Source of the DNA: a virus
Strand: one strand, 5' to 3'
Virus record (IMG/VR): IMGVR_UViG_3300022851_000098
Location: 1 to 25,876 of that record
DNA: 25,876 nucleotides
A model generated the notes under the pieces. The model was not told the DNA's origin. It did not search any database and was given only the letters and a program-made list of their open reading frames with translations. Below, piece by piece: positions 1-7,100 of the stretch (the first letter of the stretch is position 1; every line of letters begins with the position of its first letter). The position numbers and the translations under genes were made by a program.

Positions 1-1
1 A

Positions 2-133
2 TGGGCGGCGGCGTCGGCGGAGTGGGCGGCGAAGTCGGCGGAGGAGAATGCGACGGAGGCGGAACGAGAATTGCAGATCGAAGACATGAGGACCGCCATC
101 ATTAAGGAGACACAATGGACGCACTCAGCCTAG
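2..133 (+). CDS. Partial CDS: C-terminus of an Ala/Trp/Glu-rich repeat protein
   Basis: The frame is open from the left edge and stops at 131-133, so only about 43 C-terminal residues are visible. The first part has a repeating pattern of the WAA-SAE / WAA-KSAEE type, encoded by near-repeats of GCGGCG and TCGGCGGAG. A more ordinary helical tail containing ERELQIEDM follows. This repeating Ala-Trp-Ala-Ala-Ser-Ala-Glu style is one I recall from phage and bacterial hypothetical or immunity-like proteins with short helical repeats; that family link is from memory and not proven here. The end overlaps the next gene by 19 nt in a different frame. The function is unknown, and the start lies outside the window. 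Confidence 0.6.
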   Translation, partial: WAAASAEWAAKSAEENATEAERELQIEDMRTAIIKETQWTHSA

Positions 134-408
134 ATGAAGCCTGCCTTGATAGAGCCATCGAACAATGCAGGGAAACCAACGAACGCTTTAGCCGACCGCC
201 CTACCGCAGGTACGGCGAGGCAGAGAACAACGTCAAGTGGGCCAACCTGATTGCCTTCCGTGATAAGAGCCTCGCACAGAAGGCAAGGGAGAGAGAGACG
301 TACAGGTACGCAGTAGAGCATTGCGACTACTCAGGCAGCTTTGTGGATTGGGTCGGTCTGCCTGTTGTAGTGAGGAACGAGTACGCAACACAAGGAACAA
401 TGAAATGA
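115..408 (+). CDS. Hypothetical protein, 97 aa
   Basis: A strong ribosome binding site (AAGGAG at about 104-109) sits at good spacing before the ATG, which fixes the start. The protein is hydrophilic and rich in Arg, Glu and aromatic residues (ETYRYAVEHCDY). It has no signal peptide or membrane segment, and I see no motif that identifies a family. Its start lies inside the end of the upstream gene. Its stop overlaps the next start as ATGA, so it is probably translationally coupled in an operon of small early phage genes. The function is unknown. Confidence 0.7.
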   Translation: MDALSLDEACLDRAIEQCRETNERFSRPPYRRYGEAENNVKWANLIAFRDKSLAQKARERETYRYAVEHCDYSGSFVDWVGLPVVVRNEYATQGTMK

Positions 409-656
409 GAAGGAACCGATACGAGGGGATATTCGCGGAAGTGGTGGCGACTGTGATAGTGGGCGTGATATGGGTCTGTATGGTAGCGGTGACAGGGTAC
501 TTCGCATCCTGGCTGTTCCAGCACAGTTTCGATGCGGTACTGTCTGAGTTGTTCGGCAGGCCGATGAGCATCTCGATGATGCAGGCTGGTGCGGTGATCG
601 GCTTCGTGTCGTTGCCGATGTGTTTTATGTTGGTTTTAACCAGAGGAGTGAAGTAA
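405..656 (+). CDS. Small two-helix membrane protein, 83 aa
   Basis: The start chosen is the ATG at 405, which overlaps the previous stop (ATGA). An upstream in-frame start at 321 would lie fully inside the previous gene and has no better ribosome binding site. The protein has a short basic N-terminus (MRRNRYEG), a hydrophobic stretch at about residues 9-35 and a second at about 58-79, so two membrane helices are likely. Size and topology resemble a holin, but it lies in an early replication-side cluster with no endolysin nearby, so I do not call it one. It is more likely an unassigned membrane protein acting on the host envelope. Confidence 0.65.
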   Translation: MRRNRYEGIFAEVVATVIVGVIWVCMVAVTGYFASWLFQHSFDAVLSELFGRPMSISMMQAGAVIGFVSLPMCFMLVLTRGVK

Positions 657-949
657 TGCCGATTCAGGTAATCACAAGGACGCAATACAAGACATCGGAC
701 GGTTCGACTTATGACAGTGAACAGAAGGCCATCGACCATGAGGTGTCCATCGAGGTAACAAGACTCTGCGTCAATTTATTTGGTTTTGACTTCCGTGTGT
801 TTGGGAAGAAAGTAACTCCTTATGACTTGACGGAGTTCATAAATAACAATGAATCAATACTCAGACGTGTGTTGGAGATCATGGACAAAGCCAGGGGCGA
901 CCTAGAGGCCGCGAAGCGTTCGCGGGACTCGCTGGATATCAAGGCATAG
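656..949 (+). CDS. Hypothetical protein, 97 aa, with SDG-T-Y-DS N-terminal motif
   Basis: The start at 656 overlaps the previous stop as TAATG and follows an AGAGGAG-like ribosome binding site. A further-upstream in-frame start at 620 would lie within the membrane-protein gene. The N-terminus (TRTQYKTSDGSTYDSEQKA) has the form seen in many small phage proteins in which a strand pair with 'TSDG..(Y/F)' is followed by a helix ending in an Ala-x-x-His-Glu motif. The C-terminal third is charged and probably helical. No enzymatic motif is visible. The gene belongs to the same coupled run of early genes. The function is unknown. Confidence 0.65.
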   Translation: MPIQVITRTQYKTSDGSTYDSEQKAIDHEVSIEVTRLCVNLFGFDFRVFGKKVTPYDLTEFINNNESILRRVLEIMDKARGDLEAAKRSRDSLDIKA

Positions 950-956
950 GGAAGGA

Positions 957-1898
957 ATGGAGCAGGGTATGGGGAAGGACGCCTACTACAATGAGAATGA
1001 CCCCTTCGCCGCCAAGTGGCTGAGGCAACTCATTAACAAGGGCTTGATCGCACCTGGCGACGTAGACGCCAGGTGCATTACAGAGGTGCAACCAGATGAC
1101 ATCAGAGGCTACAGACAGGTCCATCTTTTCGCAGGTATCGGCGGCTGGTCTTACAGCCTCCGTCAAGCGGGCTGGCCCGACGACCTGCCTGTTTGGACAG
1201 GAAGCTGTCCCTGCCAGCCTTTCAGCGGAGCAGGAAAAGGACTTGGCGTCAAAGACCCCCGACACCTATGGCCTGAGTTCATGCGGCTCATCCGCGAGTG
1301 CCAACCTTCAAGGATATTTGGAGAGCAGGTTGAGAGTGCGATTAGACATGGTTGGCTCGATGGAGTATTCGCAGACCTGGAAGCAGAGGACTACGCCTGC
1401 GGGTCGGTCATACTTGGCGCACACAGCGTCTGCTCGCCGCACATCCGACAGCGGTTGTATTGGGTGGGCGACACCCACAACAAGGGACTGGAAGGACGGC
1501 AATTGCTCAGCGGCCAACGTGCCTGTGAACGCACTCCTGGGCAGGCAGGTAACTGGGACAGCACAGACATCATCACCTGCGGAGACGGGAAGTCGAGGAG
1601 GATTAAACCCGGCATTGCCCCGCTGGTTGATGGGCTACCCCGTGGAGTGGTGCCAGGCAGCTATCGTGGCATGGAGATCAATGCCGACGAATCGGCGGAA
1701 GCCAAAGTAATGCGAATCCGAGGCTACGGAAACGCAATCGTGATCGATTTGGCGGTGCAGTTCATTCTGTCCTGGGCAGAAGCAAGGGAATTAACATGCA
1801 AACTGACAAACTTCCAACCTACAAAGACAACGGCAAGACCTTCATCCCCGGGCTTGACAAAGCCTGGGCCTGTAGGGAAGGCCAGGCATACAGAATAA
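957..1898 (+). CDS. DNA (cytosine-5-)-methyltransferase, phage Dcm-type
   Basis: This enzyme should transfer a methyl group from S-adenosylmethionine to C5 of cytosine in DNA. Motif I is at residues 56-63 (HLFAGIGG). Motif IV is GSCPCQPFS at 82-90 with catalytic Cys86. An EQV sequence replaces the usual ENV of motif VI. Motif VIII is IRQRLYWVG, and motif X is GYGNAIVIDLAVQFI near the end. The region between VIII and X is short for a target-recognition domain. No restriction endonuclease adjoins it, so it is probably a solitary protective methyltransferase. The start is ATG 957 or ATG 969; 969 has the better spaced GGAG. The last 103 nt overlap the next gene, and a 204-codon ORF lies inside in another frame. 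Confidence 0.9.
   Translation: MEQGMGKDAYYNENDPFAAKWLRQLINKGLIAPGDVDARCITEVQPDDIRGYRQVHLFAGIGGWSYSLRQAGWPDDLPVWTGSCPCQPFSGAGKGLGVKDPRHLWPEFMRLIRECQPSRIFGEQVESAIRHGWLDGVFADLEAEDYACGSVILGAHSVCSPHIRQRLYWVGDTHNKGLEGRQLLSGQRACERTPGQAGNWDSTDIITCGDGKSRRIKPGIAPLVDGLPRGVVPGSYRGMEINADESAEAKVMRIRGYGNAIVIDLAVQFILSWAEARELTCKLTNFQPTKTTARPSSPGLTKPGPVGKARHTE
1096..1710 (+). CDS. Overlapping ORF inside the methyltransferase gene, 204 aa
   Basis: This ORF lies wholly within the cytosine methyltransferase gene, in the +1 frame. It has a GAGGTG ribosome-binding-like sequence seven bases before its ATG. The translation contains segments I recall from many phage hypothetical proteins: LFGQEAVPAS, SSASANLQGYLESRLRVRLD, TWKQRTTPAGRSYLAHTASA, RRTSDSGCIGWATPTTRDW and LNPALPRWLMGYPVEW. 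These track the methyltransferase motifs in the other frame; for example, LNPALPRWLMGYP is the shifted reading of KPGIAPLVDGLP. It may therefore be a real dual-coded protein, or a conserved shadow that databases have annotated repeatedly. There is no known function. The sequence is Ser/Thr/Arg-rich with no membrane segment. Confidence 0.4.
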   Translation: MTSEATDRSIFSQVSAAGLTASVKRAGPTTCLFGQEAVPASLSAEQEKDLASKTPDTYGLSSCGSSASANLQGYLESRLRVRLDMVGSMEYSQTWKQRTTPAGRSYLAHTASARRTSDSGCIGWATPTTRDWKDGNCSAANVPVNALLGRQVTGTAQTSSPAETGSRGGLNPALPRWLMGYPVEWCQAAIVAWRSMPTNRRKPK

Positions 1899-2140
1899 AA
1901 GCAGGCAATGCAGAAGGACCGTCAGGGTGGGAGTGGTTATTGAAGTATAACTTATGGGTAGGTGGCCCTGCCTTCTCAAGCCCGCAGGCAGCCAGGGAGA
2001 AGCCTTCCCTGAAGGACATGGGCATCTTATGGGAGGACATGCTAGTGGGTGTGGATGTGGTTCACTCAGACACAATGGAAGAAGTGACCGGCTACTTCGT
2101 GTTCAATGGCGACCCTTTCCTTTTCATGGAGATTTTTTGA
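1796..2140 (+). CDS. Hypothetical protein, 114 aa
   Basis: The ATG at 1796 follows an AAGGGAA-like ribosome binding site inside the tail of the cytosine methyltransferase gene. The two genes overlap by 103 nt in different frames. The protein is mixed in composition with many Trp, Gly and Phe residues (WEWLLKYNLWVGGPAF) and an acidic C-terminal half. It looks like a small globular protein without membrane segments. Its stop overlaps the next gene's start by one base (TGATG). I do not recognise a family; tight coupling suggests co-expression with the methyltransferase. Confidence 0.6.
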   Translation: MQTDKLPTYKDNGKTFIPGLDKAWACREGQAYRIKAGNAEGPSGWEWLLKYNLWVGGPAFSSPQAAREKPSLKDMGILWEDMLVGVDVVHSDTMEEVTGYFVFNGDPFLFMEIF

Positions 2141-2598
2141 TGCATCCACATCCGACGATCAGGGCACTTGCCTACGCAGCCAGTCGGGTCGCTGGCATCG
2201 AGCCGAGCACTGGCTTCCTCGCCCGCAGACCGACAGGTAGGCCCCACAAAAACAAGAGCGTCTTGTTCGCTCGCATGATCTTCTGTGTAATGGCACTCAG
2301 GTACACGGGCAGGAGCCGCCACGAAGTGGTTCAGGTGCTCGGCAGCCGCCGGCAGGCGACTGCGAGAGAGGCCGTCAGCAGGTGGGGCAAGTTCAGTGAC
2401 AGGGACGAGGTGCTTCCCGGTCTGACCAAGAGGCACGCGGAGCAGTTGTTCCTGGTGGAGATGTTGCGATATGACCAGATGGGACCGGACCGACGAACTG
2501 GCGGCGAACTGCTTCTCATTCATTCACAACAAAGGAAAGGTCAACGCCCTACAGATTCGCAGGTGGCGTACGGAGGCGAGGGAGGATTCTGGATTTAG
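2140..2598 (+). CDS. DnaA domain IV-like DNA-binding protein, 152 aa
   Basis: The start at 2140 overlaps the previous stop (TGATG); longer in-frame starts upstream would lie inside the preceding gene. Residues about 40-86 (VLFARMIFCVMALRYTGRS, then RHEVVQVLG, then an Arg/Thr-rich helix ending AVSRW) match the layout of DnaA domain IV. In that family an 'ARQ(I/V)..YL.RELTG.S..EIG..FG.RDHTTV..A..KI' helix-turn-helix binds DnaA boxes. That comparison is from knowledge of the family. There is no AAA+ ATPase domain, so it is not a complete initiator. It could bind an origin or regulate replication. The last 128 nt overlap the next gene, and the tail there looks less protein-like. Confidence 0.5.
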   Translation: MHPHPTIRALAYAASRVAGIEPSTGFLARRPTGRPHKNKSVLFARMIFCVMALRYTGRSRHEVVQVLGSRRQATAREAVSRWGKFSDRDEVLPGLTKRHAEQLFLVEMLRYDQMGPDRRTGGELLLIHSQQRKGQRPTDSQVAYGGEGGFWI

Positions 2599-2791
2599 GA
2601 ACAGGTGGCGTGACGCGGTGACGAATGCTCGAAGCCCTGAAGAAATGTATGCTAGATCATTCGGGAACACGGACTCAACCGTATTCTATCGTGCAATCAA
2701 ATACTGGCACATTAAGTCAAAGCTGGTCAAACAGAGGTGGTTGACGGCCTTTGTCGCTTGTGTTATAAGTAAGAACAAGAGAGGATTGTGA
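2471..2791 (+). CDS. Hypothetical basic protein, 106 aa
   Basis: The ATG at 2471 lies 128 nt inside the preceding gene with a GGAGATG ribosome-binding-like sequence upstream. The protein is rich in Arg, Trp and Lys, for example RWRTEAREDSGFRNRWRDAV, with regular spacing that suggests helices. Its C-terminus (WLTAFVACVISKN) is hydrophobic but too short to call a membrane anchor firmly. It could be an independent nucleic-acid-associated protein. The large overlap also leaves open that an indel separates one longer ancestral protein into two frames. No family is recognised. Confidence 0.5.
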   Translation: MTRWDRTDELAANCFSFIHNKGKVNALQIRRWRTEAREDSGFRNRWRDAVTNARSPEEMYARSFGNTDSTVFYRAIKYWHIKSKLVKQRWLTAFVACVISKNKRGL

Positions 2792-2798
2792 GGAACAC

Positions 2799-3086
2799 AT
2801 GAAACGATTCGGAAAGATTCTAAGAGAGGTTCGTGAGGCTCTGGATATGACACAGGGACAGATGGCTGATGCCCTTGAGATCAGCCGAGGCTACGTCAGC
2901 ATGATCGAGAGCCAGGAGTCACCACGAGCTTCGTGGGATGTGATCCTGCGGTTCTGCACCTACGCTGACATCAGCCACAATCAAATAATTCTTGAGATGA
3001 TGGAACCGGAGGAAATGAGCGAAGAATCGCAGGCACTTGTCGAAGCCCTGCGTCAGTCGTTAGAATCACAGATCACAACTTCCTGA
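2799..3086 (+). CDS. XRE/Cro-type helix-turn-helix regulator, 95 aa
   Basis: Residues 4-60 form a classic HTH_3 domain. ILREVREALDMTQGQMADAL covers helices 1 and 2, and EISRGYVSMIESQESPRASWDVI covers the recognition helix and helix 4. The second part is an acidic helical extension (MMEPEEMSEESQALVEALRQSLES) that may mediate dimerisation. An AGGA ribosome binding site sits eight bases before the ATG. The gene lies just before the primase-helicase gene on the same strand. It may control early or replication transcription, but no operator can be identified. Whether it is a lysogeny repressor is undetermined. Confidence 0.85.
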   Translation: MKRFGKILREVREALDMTQGQMADALEISRGYVSMIESQESPRASWDVILRFCTYADISHNQIILEMMEPEEMSEESQALVEALRQSLESQITTS

Positions 3087-3113
3087 CCGTGGCGGCGGAC
3101 AGAGAGGAAATAA

Positions 3114-5720
3114 ATGCCCCTTATCACAGTTTTGCCCAACAAGTTTGTGGGTGGCCTTAAACGCCTCCACGATGAGGTGGATGTTTTTGAGCCGGTGGAA
3201 ATCCAAGATGCCTTCGACCAGAAGCACACGACAGATGCCCACTTTGTCTGCTACTTCGTAGAAGACCCTGATGACGGGCCTGTGGGCCTTCGCCTACAGA
3301 AAGAAGCCCTTGGGCCTGTCCTCAAGGGCGGCGGCAGGGTGATGGCAACCTGCCTGTGCTACGACATCGACAACCCGAGCCATGCTCGGTGGACCGAGGA
3401 GACTCTGGTCCACTTCCTCGAACTGATCGACCGGCTGGACAGCCGCGAGCATGTCGGCATGTGGTCGCACCTCTACACCACGCAAAGCGGTGCCCGTCTG
3501 GTCTACACGCTGTCGGAGCCGCTGTCAGTCATGCAGGCCGATCTTGTGGAAGCGTCCCTGTTCCAGTTGCTCACTGATGCAGGCATAGCCCCTGATGTGG
3601 CCTGCATGGGCTGGTCCCGCCTGTACCGCCTGCCTCGCGTGATTCGTGACGGCAAGAACACAGAGACAAGCCCCTACTTCGTGGAAGCGGACCAGGACAA
3701 GGTGCTGGACGCATCGCTGGTCCCTGCTCTGAACAAGAAGATTCAACGCCCTTCATTCGAGGCTGGTGACTGCCCTGACCCGTTCGAGTCCTCGGAGATG
3801 CTGGAGGAGCTTGATCCCAAATCAGGCAGGATGCGTGCTACCCCCTTCGCCCGCGAAGCCCGCAGAAGGCTGTCGGGACGCAACTGCTTTGGTTGCATCT
3901 TCATGGATGAGCCGATGGCAGCAGAAGGGCATCGGGACGCGACTCTGACCAGCTACGTTGGTCAGGCGGTGGCAATGTTGTATTCCAACACAGCGGTAGC
4001 TGTCACCCCCGAACACATCTACGCCTTGTTTGTCCCTGCGGTGCAGGAGTTCGAGCCGGATGGGCAGACCCCCAATTGGTTCGAGAGGGTCTGGAGCATC
4101 ATCAATCGGATGTGGGAGAAAGAGGAGAGTCACCAACAGTCAGTCGCAGAGGATGTTGAGGATGCCACAGAGGATGCTGTGGGCATGTGCGATAATATGT
4201 GGCGTAGGATTCTCACATGGACTGACGATGAGAGCCTCATTAAGATGCAGTCAGAGGACCAGTTCGAGTGGATCAACAAACACTTGATTGCTTCGATGGG
4301 ACATCAGTATTATCTGATGCGGCGGGATGGCTACTACGATCCGATGTCAGTCAACGAGAAGCAACTGATAGCCCGCATCCGTACCTTAGGCATGGACAAG
4401 TTGATTGAGACCCGCAACTACACCCCCAAGGGCGAACCAAGCAACGATGTGTCGGCCAACAGCATCATCAATAAGCACGCCACCATTGTCAGTGGCGTCA
4501 TCGCCAAGCCGCAGATAGGCGGTGCGGTCCTCCAAAACCCGGACACACACAATGCTCAACTCGTGATCGAGAGCTTCAGCCGGAACCACAGAATCGAGCC
4601 TGTGTACGACCCCGAGGTGGACACTTGGATGAGGCTGATGTTCGGGGCTGAGTACTACATGTGGGCCTGCAAGTGGATTGGTTGGGCACTGGCTTTCGAG
4701 GAAGGCCCGATCTGTGCTTTGTCGATCTGTGCGGGCCAAGGCATCGGCAAGAAGTTGTTGACCGAAGGGCTGGCTGAGTGCCTGTCCGTGCCCTGCATCG
4801 CCACAGCCAAGGACATTGTGGACAAGCACCAGTACGGCCTGATGGCGAGTCCGTTTCTGGTCATTAATGAAGGCTGGCCCAAACAACAGGGCTACAGCCA
4901 CCCTGCTGACACCTTCCGGTCGCTGGTGTCTGGTGATGCGATCTTCGTGGACCGCAAGTACCAGGCTCCTGTGCGAGTCCATAACCCCGTGAGGGTGCTT
5001 CTTACCGCCAACAACATGACAGCCGTTTCAATGCTCACCTCGGGTAAAGACCTGTCGCCCGAGGACCGCCAGGCCCTCGCCATTCGTCTGCAACACATGG
5101 ACCTGAGCAGCGATGCTGCCGTGTGGTTCCAGGAGAACGGAGGCACACGGATGACCGGCAAGCCCGGTCGCAGGTGGATTCGTGGTGACGGCAATGAGCC
5201 TTCGGACTACATCGTAGCAAAGCACTTCATGTGGCTCTATGTGAATCGTGGCGAGCCGACCGGCACACGCCTGCTCATGGAAGGCAGCACCAGCGAGAGC
5301 CTGATGTTCGAGCTTCGCTTGAACTCCGGCAACACACCCCTTGTGCTGGAGTGCATGGTCAAGCTGGTGGAGAGTACAGCAGCGAATGATGGTGTGGTCA
5401 TTCGAGAGGACGGCAGCGTTTACTTCCTGATGGGTGCTGTGATGGACTACTACCGTAGGCACCTGCGAATGGTGACACAACAAACACTCACCATGCAGGC
5501 TGTGCGGCACATCATGCACTCGCTCTGCTCCTCGACGAGCAAGGGCAACTACATCCTTGATGGCGGCAACGAGCTTGGCCCGCAGCGGTGGATTCAGGTG
5601 GACTGCCACCTGCTCTACATGGCATCGACTCATTTCGGGTGGAAAGCACCCAAGTTGTCGAAGATTATTGAGCGAGTCTTGACGGAGAAAGTCCATGAAC
5701 GAGACCCTGATCGTCGATGA
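3114..5720 (+). CDS. Primase-helicase: AEP-like primase with SF3/DUF5906-like helicase
   Basis: The 868-aa protein probably synthesises primers and unwinds phage DNA. The N-terminal third looks like an archaeo-eukaryotic primase core. It has YDIDNPS with D84 and D86 as likely metal ligands, a QSGARLVYTL strand at about 123-132, and WSRLYRLPRVIRDG at about 167-180, typical of phage PrimPol folds. The C-terminal part is a helicase of the D5/VirE-like group: Walker A AGQGIGKK at 540-547 (Lys follows the catalytic Lys in place of Ser/Thr), Walker B FLVINE with N585-E586, and a sensor strand VRVLLTANN. No DnaB or DnaG gene is nearby, so this is probably the replicative primase-helicase. GAGGAAA precedes the ATG. 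Confidence 0.8.
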   Translation: MPLITVLPNKFVGGLKRLHDEVDVFEPVEIQDAFDQKHTTDAHFVCYFVEDPDDGPVGLRLQKEALGPVLKGGGRVMATCLCYDIDNPSHARWTEETLVHFLELIDRLDSREHVGMWSHLYTTQSGARLVYTLSEPLSVMQADLVEASLFQLLTDAGIAPDVACMGWSRLYRLPRVIRDGKNTETSPYFVEADQDKVLDASLVPALNKKIQRPSFEAGDCPDPFESSEMLEELDPKSGRMRATPFAREARRRLSGRNCFGCIFMDEPMAAEGHRDATLTSYVGQAVAMLYSNTAVAVTPEHIYALFVPAVQEFEPDGQTPNWFERVWSIINRMWEKEESHQQSVAEDVEDATEDAVGMCDNMWRRILTWTDDESLIKMQSEDQFEWINKHLIASMGHQYYLMRRDGYYDPMSVNEKQLIARIRTLGMDKLIETRNYTPKGEPSNDVSANSIINKHATIVSGVIAKPQIGGAVLQNPDTHNAQLVIESFSRNHRIEPVYDPEVDTWMRLMFGAEYYMWACKWIGWALAFEEGPICALSICAGQGIGKKLLTEGLAECLSVPCIATAKDIVDKHQYGLMASPFLVINEGWPKQQGYSHPADTFRSLVSGDAIFVDRKYQAPVRVHNPVRVLLTANNMTAVSMLTSGKDLSPEDRQALAIRLQHMDLSSDAAVWFQENGGTRMTGKPGRRWIRGDGNEPSDYIVAKHFMWLYVNRGEPTGTRLLMEGSTSESLMFELRLNSGNTPLVLECMVKLVESTAANDGVVIREDGSVYFLMGAVMDYYRRHLRMVTQQTLTMQAVRHIMHSLCSSTSKGNYILDGGNELGPQRWIQVDCHLLYMASTHFGWKAPKLSKIIERVLTEKVHERDPDRR

Positions 5721-5901
5721 ACAGAAGGCCGTCAGAGAAACAATCTGGTGGCCTTGCCGATTCACTGGACAGCAGGCAGAGGGTCTGGTAGTGTATAAGG
5801 GTTCTGAGATTCAGTACTGCAATGCCCACAACCTTCTGCATTGGGTTGTTTGCAGTGAGGAATACTTCGAGGCATTCATAAAGAGAAAGGTAGAAGAATG
5901 A
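5695..5901 (+). CDS. Hypothetical protein, 68 aa
   Basis: The start lies 26 nt inside the end of the primase-helicase gene, with GGAG nine bases upstream. The stop overlaps the next start by four bases (ATGA). The small protein has paired Trp and Cys residues (WWPCRFTG near the start and LLHWVVCSEEYFEAF near the end) and a basic C-terminus. This is compatible with a compact beta-rich fold, but no metal-binding pattern is complete. The tight coupling on both sides implies co-translation with the primase-helicase and the methyltransferase. The function is unknown. Confidence 0.65.
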   Translation: MNETLIVDEQKAVRETIWWPCRFTGQQAEGLVVYKGSEIQYCNAHNLLHWVVCSEEYFEAFIKRKVEE

Positions 5902-7100
5902 GCAAACAGGAATACAGTATTATTTGTGGTGATTGTCTTGAGGTGATGCCCACGTTGCCTGAATCCTGTGTGGATTCTATTGTGACCGATCCGCCCTATG
6001 GACTTTCATTCATGGGGAAAGACTGGGACCACGGTGTCCCCGGTGAGCATTTCTGGCGTGAGGCCCTGCGGGTCGCCAAGCCAGGTGCGTACCTGCTGGC
6101 GTTCGGCGGCACACGCACGTTCCATCGCCTTGCAGTTGCGATTGAGGATGCTGGATGGGAACTGCGTGACACGATTATGTGGGTTTTCGGTTCGGGCTTC
6201 CCAAAATCGCATGATGTGTCCAAGGCCATCGGCAAGGCTTTGGGTGCGGAGAGGGAGAAGGTGCCCGCATCAGGCGGACTTCATAACAATAAAAACCTTA
6301 ATGACGATGGGTGGAACAAGATCGGAGCCGATGCCCCGGAGATGGATGGGCCTGATCCAGCCACAGACGACGCGAAGCAGTGGGACGGATGGGGCACTGC
6401 CCTAAAGCCCGCATGGGAGCCGATCATCGTGGCGAGAAAGCCCCTCATCGGAACTGTGGCCGCGAACGTGCTGGCCCACGGCACGGGCGGGCTGAACATC
6501 GACGGGTGTAGGGTCAGCACAAACGGGGAGACAGTACATCTTCCGCAATCTAACCCTCTCAATCGAAAGGGTGTTGTGGGAGAAAAGCACTTCGTCACGC
6601 AGAAGTCTATAGAAGGCATGCACGATGCTCAACGTGAGAGCATCGAACGTACCAACACCCTCGGAAGATGGCCTGCGAACTTCATCCATGACGGGTCCGA
6701 AGAAGTAACTGGCCTGTTGGGAGAGGCTGCCCGTTTCTTCTACTGTGCTAAGTCGAGCAAGAAGGATCGGGATGAGGGATGTGAAGGACTAGAAGACCAG
6801 CGGCGGGGGGCAATGGCAGGGAATGTCGATGATGGCAACTTCCTGACCGGCTCTGGAAATCCCAGACAATCTATGGGAAAGAACTCGCATCCCACAGTGA
6901 AGCCCACGGACCTGATGCGGTACCTGTGCCGCCTCGTCACACCACCCGGTGGGATTGTGCTAGACCCATTCATGGGCAGCGGCAGTACGGGCAAGGCGGC
7001 GGTCCTCGAAGGATTCGACTTCCTCGGCATCGAATTGTCTCAAGAGTACGTTGACATCGCAGAGGCTCGAATAACAGCGGCCTTAGAGGAGGAGAAATGA
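5898..7100 (+). CDS. Beta-class DNA N6-adenine/N4-cytosine methyltransferase
   Basis: The enzyme should methylate an exocyclic amino group in DNA using S-adenosylmethionine. Catalytic motif IV, TDPPYG, is at residues 30-35. The SAM-binding motif lies near the C-terminus (DPFMGSGSTGKAA, 356-368). This order, with DPPY first, defines the beta group. A HPTVKPTDLMRYL segment before it is the usual motif X region. A long middle region (about 110-310, containing GTGGLNIDGCRVS and RWPANFIHDGS) is commonly seen in phage enzymes of this type and should hold target recognition. No cognate nuclease adjoins it. Both ends overlap neighbours by four bases. The chemistry (adenine versus N4-cytosine) and target sequence cannot be read from sequence alone. 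Confidence 0.9.
   Translation: MSKQEYSIICGDCLEVMPTLPESCVDSIVTDPPYGLSFMGKDWDHGVPGEHFWREALRVAKPGAYLLAFGGTRTFHRLAVAIEDAGWELRDTIMWVFGSGFPKSHDVSKAIGKALGAEREKVPASGGLHNNKNLNDDGWNKIGADAPEMDGPDPATDDAKQWDGWGTALKPAWEPIIVARKPLIGTVAANVLAHGTGGLNIDGCRVSTNGETVHLPQSNPLNRKGVVGEKHFVTQKSIEGMHDAQRESIERTNTLGRWPANFIHDGSEEVTGLLGEAARFFYCAKSSKKDRDEGCEGLEDQRRGAMAGNVDDGNFLTGSGNPRQSMGKNSHPTVKPTDLMRYLCRLVTPPGGIVLDPFMGSGSTGKAAVLEGFDFLGIELSQEYVDIAEARITAALEEEK

Noticed and set aside
405-656. Holin call for the two-helix membrane protein
   Set aside because: Size and topology fit, but no endolysin, spanin or late-gene context is near. Small membrane proteins are common in early phage regions.
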